Part shown: positions 59,653 to 64,000 of the stretch, one piece after another
How positions within the stretch are numbered: position 1 is the stretch's first letter
Layout: each line of letters begins with the position of its first letter
Source: Paenibacillus methanolicus
GTDB taxonomy: Bacteria; Bacillota; Bacilli; Paenibacillales; Paenibacillaceae
DNA length: 64,000 nt
Reading direction: 5' to 3'
Assembly: GCF_008124765.1 (NCBI RefSeq)
Contig: NZ_VNHS01000003.1
Location: 186,001 to 250,000, forward strand
The notes under the pieces: generated by a model
Database searches by the model: none
Told to the model about the DNA's origin: nothing
Seen by the model: only the letters and a program-made list of their open reading frames with translations
Made by a program: the position numbers and the translations under genes

Positions 59653-60762
59653 TCATCCGCTCGTTATGCCGCGATGGCCGAACCGCTTCTTCATCAAGTG
59701 AACAAGCAGCAGCAGAATCGGAATATAGACGAGGAAGATCGGCTGTACCGTCAAAAAGCTCTTCGCCCCTTCCAATCCATGCTCCGGAAAGCTCCAAGCC
59801 GACATCATGGAGACGAAAAACACCGATACGCCGATCGGAACGGCCAGCCGATTGGGCTCCGCCGCCTTGAAAATATCCGCCGCGATGGCCGTCGCCGCGT
59901 AGGCATACACGGTCATCTTGAAGAACACGCCGATAATGAGCGCCAGAATGACCAGCGCATCCAACCGTTCCACGAATTCCGCCACTTCCACGGTCGTGAT
60001 CGCGGTGAACAACGGGAAGGTCGCACGGGAATACATGTCTTCGCCGATAACCGAAATTTCCATCGCATGGGTGATGCTGAGCATGACCGTGCTGACCAGT
60101 ATCGCGAGAATGCCGATTCTGCGCGCGTACTGCCGCTGCGCCAGGTAGGGCAGGAACGCCGAGAAGGCGATTAATTCCGCGAATGGGAACAAGAAAATGT
60201 TTGGGTACGCGCTTCGGAGCGTCACGCCGATCCCTTCTCCCCAGACGGGAAGCAGATTGCGAATCTCGATGGCGCCCGATAACGCCACGGCCAAATTACT
60301 CAACAGTCCGAGGACCAAGATGAAGACCAGGTAGATCTCGCCGAGACGGAACAAGACCTGGATGCCTTTATATATCATATACATGCTGGTCCCCATGATG
60401 GCCGCATGGACGATGACGATCGGCGTCTGGTCGTACGAGGTCGTGATGAGCAGATCGCCTACCTCCCGCAAATTGCGCCCCGAGATGTAGATGAAATACA
60501 CCGCGTAAAACAACGCGAGCGGCCAGCCGAGGTAGGACCCGACGATTTGCCGGATATACCCGCTCAGAATCATCGACGGATACTGCTTATTGAAATACGT
60601 GAACAACAGATAGACCAGGATCCCGCCTGGAAGCGCCAACAGAATCGATAGCCAGGAGTTCTGCGCCGACGATAAACCGATCGGCAGGACGAGCGCCGTT
60701 CCTAATTCGAATAATATAATCATGGCAAACAGCTGCGTCGGACTGATGAATGGCGTTCTCAA
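59653..60762 (-). CDS. Spore germination receptor subunit B (GerAB/GerKB type)
   Basis: A 369-residue amino-acid-permease-like subunit with ten predicted helices, starting I-S-P-T-Q-L-F-A-M-I-I-L-F-E-L-G-T as in the GerAB family. It binds the germinant, by analogy to GerAB. The TTG start at 60762 has GGAGG 9 bp upstream. It is the first gene of the operon, which places B before A and C, unlike the common A-B-C or A-C-B orders. Confidence 0.95.
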   Translation of the reverse strand: MRTPFISPTQLFAMIILFELGTALVLPIGLSSAQNSWLSILLALPGGILVYLLFTYFNKQYPSMILSGYIRQIVGSYLGWPLALFYAVYFIYISGRNLREVGDLLITTSYDQTPIVIVHAAIMGTSMYMIYKGIQVLFRLGEIYLVFILVLGLLSNLAVALSGAIEIRNLLPVWGEGIGVTLRSAYPNIFLFPFAELIAFSAFLPYLAQRQYARRIGILAILVSTVMLSITHAMEISVIGEDMYSRATFPLFTAITTVEVAEFVERLDALVILALIIGVFFKMTVYAYAATAIAADIFKAAEPNRLAVPIGVSVFFVSMMSAWSFPEHGLEGAKSFLTVQPIFLVYIPILLLLVHLMKKRFGHRGITSG

Positions 60763-60884
60763 CCTAACCGGCCTCCTTCAACGGGGATTCGTTCCATGTC
60801 GCGTTAGCATTCCAGAAAAAGGTTGTTTTTATCCGGCTATGATCGGAGCGAAATGAGAAAAGACCGCCCCCAGACGGAGCGGCC

Positions 60885-61540
60885 TCAACTCGCGTTATCC
60901 CATTCGATTGGCGGCATCGTCCTGGTAGCCTTCATCGTCAGCGCGTCCTCGCCGATATCCGTCCAGACGATGTTGGACAGGCAGGCGTCTCCATAGGTGT
61001 GGATGCCGTCCGCGGCCGGCGCGCCGAGCACGACGTTCTTCAGCGCCGCGCCATCCTCCAGCATGAATACGGATTTCTGATTCTCGCCCTGGCCGCCATC
61101 GCCGAGCGGGCAATATACGTTCTCCCTTTGCCATCGAACACCTGCCCTGCCTTGACGATGATCGTCGAGTTGACCGTTACCGAGCTTGGCGATACCTTCA
61201 CGAGCGTCCATTGCTGGTTCGTACCTTCCTGGTCTCTCCATTGCACGATGTTGGCGCCCGGCGTCTTGGAATATTCGAACACCTCGGCTACCTCGCCGTT
61301 GAACCGGTTCTTCAACTGCACGTAACCTCCGCTGTCCTCGATCTTCCAAAGTTGGGTGGTATTGTTGAAATTCTACCATGGCGAGATATTGCCGCCGTCG
61401 GTGGTCGACCAGCCGTATACCTCGAGCGCCTGGCCGCTGTTCGCGTTCGGCCTTCTCCGCGAGCGGCGCGAAGGTGAGCAGCATGGCGACGGCGGCGCAT
61501 AACGTTGAACATAATAGCCTTTTTCTTTTCGTGTAAAAAT
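60885..61540 (-). pseudogene. Decayed RICIN-pectate lyase (PL3) gene
   Basis: Remnants of a secreted enzyme in more than one frame. A signal-like stretch ([13 protein letters not shown]) is followed in another frame by a RICIN/CBM13 domain ([13 protein letters not shown] and [15 protein letters not shown]), then a PL3 start ([13 protein letters not shown]). In the first frame again come [13 protein letters not shown] and the PL3 block G-I-H-T-Y-G-D-A. Damage: TAG at 61373-61375 inside the RICIN domain, frameshifts near 61445 and 61100, and loss of the PL3 C-terminal half. It was likely part of the pectin capacity of this strain. Confidence 0.82.
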
Positions 61541-61860
61541 GCTTTATGGATGCCGTACCGAAACCTCGACTCGTCCTCCAAGCCGATGTAAAATAAGGAG
61601 GCACCCGGTTCGTCTTGGCGGTCGGAACGCCCCCGCAGCTGGTTCAGTGGCATTCGCACGACCGGCAGCGCATAAGTATCTGAGAATTCCATTGCGAAAG
61701 CGTGCGCGATGGCCGTCATGCCGCACATCTTCGGCAACAGACGAATGTAGCGTCGTGATCATCGTGACCACTTCCCCATGCGCTTTCGACTGCAGGCCTT
61801 CTTTGCCCGCAAGCGCGGCGTACAGCCCGTCCGGCATATATCGGCGCTCCGCGTTCTATC
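61541..61860 (-). other. Coding-like but broken region, family unknown
   Basis: On the minus strand two frames look protein-like in sequence: a piece with A-L-A-G-K-E-G-L-Q-S-K-A-H-G-E-V-V-T-M (about 61720-61820) and one with A-I-A-H-A-F-A-M-E-F-S-D-T-Y-A-L-P-V-V-R-M-P and [11 protein letters not shown] (about 61560-61730). They could be one gene with a frameshift. No family recognised and no intact frame. Confidence 0.3.
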
Positions 61861-61903
61861 GCATCCGTTGTAAGTCGTTTATCTTGGAAAGGAAGAGGAT
61901 CAA

Positions 61904-62452
61904 ATGTCTGCGCAACGACGTCATATGGTCAAAATCGTGCCTTACAACGATAAATGGCCTCTGGAATTTGAAAGCGAGAAGCAGCAATTGCTTGATATTC
62001 CAGGTTCGCATATCGTCACAATCGAGCATACCGGCAGCACTTCCATCCCGAACCAAGCAGCCAAACCAATTATCGATATGTACGCCTGCGTTCCGGCTTT
62101 GTATCATGAAGAGGTTTATGCGGACTTGTTTCGTAATTCGGGTTACTTCTACGTTGTAACCGGTATGACCGGGCGACATTTTTTTGCAAAAGAAATCGCA
62201 GGCGAGCGAACGCATCATTTGCACATCTTGCCAATCGAGGGATTTTACGAAAGAAAAGAATTGCTCTTTCGTGACTACCTCCGCGAACATCCCGATCTAG
62301 TCAAGGAATACAGTGAACTTAAACAGGTACTGGCCAAACAATACCCTTCCGACCCTGACGGTTATACACGCGCAAAAACCGCCTTTATACAACGAGTAGA
62401 TGACCTGGCTAGAACAGAACGCGGGCTCCCGCTTAGAAATGTATGGGACTAG
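61904..62452 (+). CDS. GrpB/UPF0157 nucleotidyltransferase-like protein
   Basis: A 182-residue protein of the GrpB (UPF0157) family, which has a nucleotidyltransferase fold. The signature I-E-H-T-G-S-T-S-I-P-N-x-A-A-K-P-I-I-D-M lies near 41-60, and the later H-H-L-H-I-L-P block near 105. Usual family length. ATG 61904 follows GGAAAGGAAGAGGATCAA. Base composition is more AT-rich than the flanks, suggesting later acquisition. It sits alone between the decayed lyase region and a terminator. Confidence 0.9.
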   Translation: MSAQRRHMVKIVPYNDKWPLEFESEKQQLLDIPGSHIVTIEHTGSTSIPNQAAKPIIDMYACVPALYHEEVYADLFRNSGYFYVVTGMTGRHFFAKEIAGERTHHLHILPIEGFYERKELLFRDYLREHPDLVKEYSELKQVLAKQYPSDPDGYTRAKTAFIQRVDDLARTERGLPLRNVWD

Positions 62453-62556
62453 TTGCGCCACTAGCCTCCGCTAGTTTTATCCCGATACCTTAACGGAACA
62501 GGTAATTGGATAATACTGCAGTTAATAACTCTCAACTCGCATGCACCTCATAAGAA

Positions 62557-62604
62557 GACAAAAAGACATTGGCAGCCTCGGCGGTTGTCCAATGTCTTTT
62601 TGTC
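62557..62604. terminator. Bidirectional terminator
   Basis: GACAAAAAGACATTGG and CCAATGTCTTTTTGTC form a perfect 16-bp stem with a 16-base loop, between the GrpB gene and the OmpR-type regulator. Confidence 0.88.
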
Positions 62605-62725
62605 GATCGCGGCTCATCAGATGGAGGCTACCGCGTTCGCGTTCAACCTCGCGAATTCGTTCGCATAGTCTGCGACCTTCACGCCGATCTGCGCAAGAAA
62701 GCCATGAATTGCGCGTCGCAACCTC

Positions 62726-63442
62726 CTACGGACGCAAGCTGTAGCCTAGCCCCCACACCGTATACACCATCTTGCCGGCTTCGTCCGCGGCGGCGTTAAG
62801 CTTTTCTCGAATACGTTTCACATGAGTGTCCACCGTGCGGTACTCGCTCTTGTTCGCGGTCTCGTTGCGCCACACTGCTCGCAATAGATCTTCTCTCGTG
62901 TACGCGATGCCGGCATTACGGGCCAGAAAATACAGCAACTCGTATTCCTTTAAGGTGAGCCGGATCTCCGTATCCTGAACAAGAACCTGTCGCGCCAGCG
63001 TATCGATCGACAGGAACGGAAACACCAATTTATTCGCCGGGATGGCCAAAATCTCGGGATTCATGCCCGAAGTCCGGTTCAAGATCGCTTTGACGCGGAG
63101 CACGAGCTCGCGCGGGCTAAACGGCTTCGTCACGTAATCGTCCGCCCCCGCTTCGAATCCTTTGATCTTCCCGAATTCGTCCCCTTGCGCCGTCACCATC
63201 ATGACAGGGGTTCGTTTCATCTCCCGGATCGAGCGGCACACCTCGATCCCATTCATGCCGGGAAGCATCAGATCCAATACGATCAGCTGATAGTCGTTGG
63301 CGCGTATTTTCCGAATCGCCTCGATGCCGTCGGCCGCCTCTTCGATCAAGAAACTTTCTTTCTCCAAATAAAGTCTCAGCAGGTTCCTTATCCGTTTCTC
63401 GTCGTCGACTAGCAAAATCCGCTCTGGTTGTCGCATGTTCAT
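62726..63442 (-). CDS. OmpR-family response regulator (ResD-like)
   Basis: A 238-residue regulator: receiver with Asp57 in V-L-D-L-M-L-P-G-M-N-G and Lys in T-K-P-F-S-P-R-E-L, then a winged helix (about 140-238) with R-T-V-D-T-H-V-K-R-I-R-E-K and the end V-W-G-L-G-Y-S-L. No kinase gene is adjacent inside the window, so it is either an orphan or its partner lies elsewhere. ATG at 63442 or 63436. Confidence 0.93.
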   Translation of the reverse strand: MNMRQPERILLVDDEKRIRNLLRLYLEKESFLIEEAADGIEAIRKIRANDYQLIVLDLMLPGMNGIEVCRSIREMKRTPVMMVTAQGDEFGKIKGFEAGADDYVTKPFSPRELVLRVKAILNRTSGMNPEILAIPANKLVFPFLSIDTLARQVLVQDTEIRLTLKEYELLYFLARNAGIAYTREDLLRAVWRNETANKSEYRTVDTHVKRIREKLNAAADEAGKMVYTVWGLGYSLRP

Positions 63443-63610
63443 CGCTCTTCACTCTTTTCCAGCCTTTTCTTTGTAGGTTCTCGCTGGCGGTTGAATTGCA
63501 GGGCATGGTTTCTCTCTAATCTCTCGCGTCTTAGGCACAATCTCCTATACGGAAAATCTTACGTTCAGGTGTCGGGGCAAGATGACCGTATTCGTGACGA
63601 AAACATGACA

Positions 63611-63654
63611 AAAAGAAAGACTGCCACCGCAGCATTCGCTGGTTAGCAGTCTTT
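63611..63654 (-). terminator. Terminator of the DUF2264 gene
   Basis: AAAGACTGC and GCAGTCTTT pair, with an inner CAGC/GCTG stem, followed on the minus strand by CTTTTTG, just past the stop at 63671. Confidence 0.82.
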
Positions 63655-63670
63655 CGATATGACCCTGATA

Positions 63671-64000
63671 TTAGCCCGATATGGCTTTATCGATCGGGAA
63701 CGCCGCTCCGGACCAGGCCTTACGCGAAGTCCACTCGGCCTCGCCCTGCCAGAAGGCCGATTCCTCGGGCAGTCCCAGCGCGAGAAAAACCGTCGTGCAT
63801 AAATACAAGCTCCCCGTCGATATATACGCTTCGCCGATCTGCGGCTGGCTCCCGGCGAACCCGATCCGCAGCCAGCCTCCCTCGTCGAACGTCCCCGGCA
63901 GCTCGACCTGCCGCCGAATGACGGCCGTCAGCGCGCAGCGGACTTGCGCGGGTTCCAGCTCCTCCGGCAGCTGCTCCCGAAGCGCCATCAAGGATAAATG
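63671..64000 (-). CDS. DUF2264 family protein, C-terminal part
   Basis: About 109 C-terminal residues, running off the right edge in an open frame. The end matches DUF2264 proteins: I-G-E-A-Y-I-S-T-G-S-L-Y-L-C-T-T-V-F-L-A-L-G-L-P followed by F-W and W-T-S-R-K-A-W-S-G. These are uncharacterised proteins thought to have an alpha/alpha-toroid fold, often near polysaccharide genes. The ATG at 63991 is internal, not the start. Confidence 0.85.
   Translation of the reverse strand, partial: HLSLMALREQLPEELEPAQVRCALTAVIRRQVELPGTFDEGGWLRIGFAGSQPQIGEAYISTGSLYLCTTVFLALGLPEESAFWQGEAEWTSRKAWSGAAFPIDKAISG

Noticed and set aside
62605-62725. Possible short frame or gene remnant ending in A-R-L-N-A-N-A-V-A-S-I on the minus strand
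   Set aside because: Looks protein-like, but no usable start with spacing and no upstream continuation; not enough to call a gene.

Overview
The window comes from a spore-forming, GC-rich Firmicute of the Paenibacillaceae (Paenibacillus or Cohnella type). The evidence is an alpha/beta-type SASP gene, a tricistronic ger germinant-receptor operon, an SLH-anchored glycosidase, YesM/AraC-type two-component pairs, Lpl-type sugar transporters and strong AGGAGG ribosome sites. The genus is inferred from gene style only.

Region 1 (1-28.0 kb) is a plant-polysaccharide island. Two Lpl-like ABC importers (solute-binding lipoprotein plus two permeases each) flank a GH105 unsaturated-glycuronyl hydrolase, an alpha/alpha-toroid enzyme and a membrane AraC regulator. 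A LacI-HK-RR operon, a LacI-divergent FAD oxidoreductase, an SLH-GH3 glucosidase and an HK-RR-solute-binding-protein operon follow. Together they sense, import and break down pectin- or xylan-like oligosaccharides.

Region 2 (28-38 kb) is a patchwork: an LspA paralogue, an aldo/keto reductase with a divergent MerR regulator and a textbook 19-bp-spacer MerR operator, an EamA transporter, a cytochrome P450, a small secreted peptide, a STAND ATPase/acetyltransferase-like regulator and a GH43 xylosidase. It also holds two tandem arrays of one hairpin repeat family (29.68-30.07 and 33.50-33.67 kb) and one copy of a dispersed repeat of about 260 bp (35.96-36.22 kb; second copy 45.31-45.57 kb).

Region 3 (38-47.3 kb) holds the most interesting system. 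On the minus strand an unlisted 23-codon gene (39719-39790) encodes a cysteine-packed peptide with core CCCSCCYCH. It is followed by a hairpin, a probable RRE-containing partner protein and an MNIO (DUF692) enzyme. This is a compact candidate RiPP operon making a modified metal-binding or redox peptide. Upstream on the same strand are a NarL-type response regulator, a small membrane protein, a 7TMR-DISM-like sensor kinase, and a BcrA-like ABC transporter with its own OmpR/HK pair.

Region 4 (47.4-64 kb): a DUF6157 gene, a nickel-type operon (nikR, then nikA-B-C-D-E, all minus), a frameshifted ytxJ-like bacilliredoxin, an MFS exporter with divergent LysR regulator, the ger operon in B-A-C order, a decayed RICIN-pectate lyase pseudogene, a GrpB/UPF0157 protein, an OmpR regulator and the C-terminus of a DUF2264 protein running off the window. 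No tRNA, rRNA, CRISPR array, prophage or intact transposase was seen.
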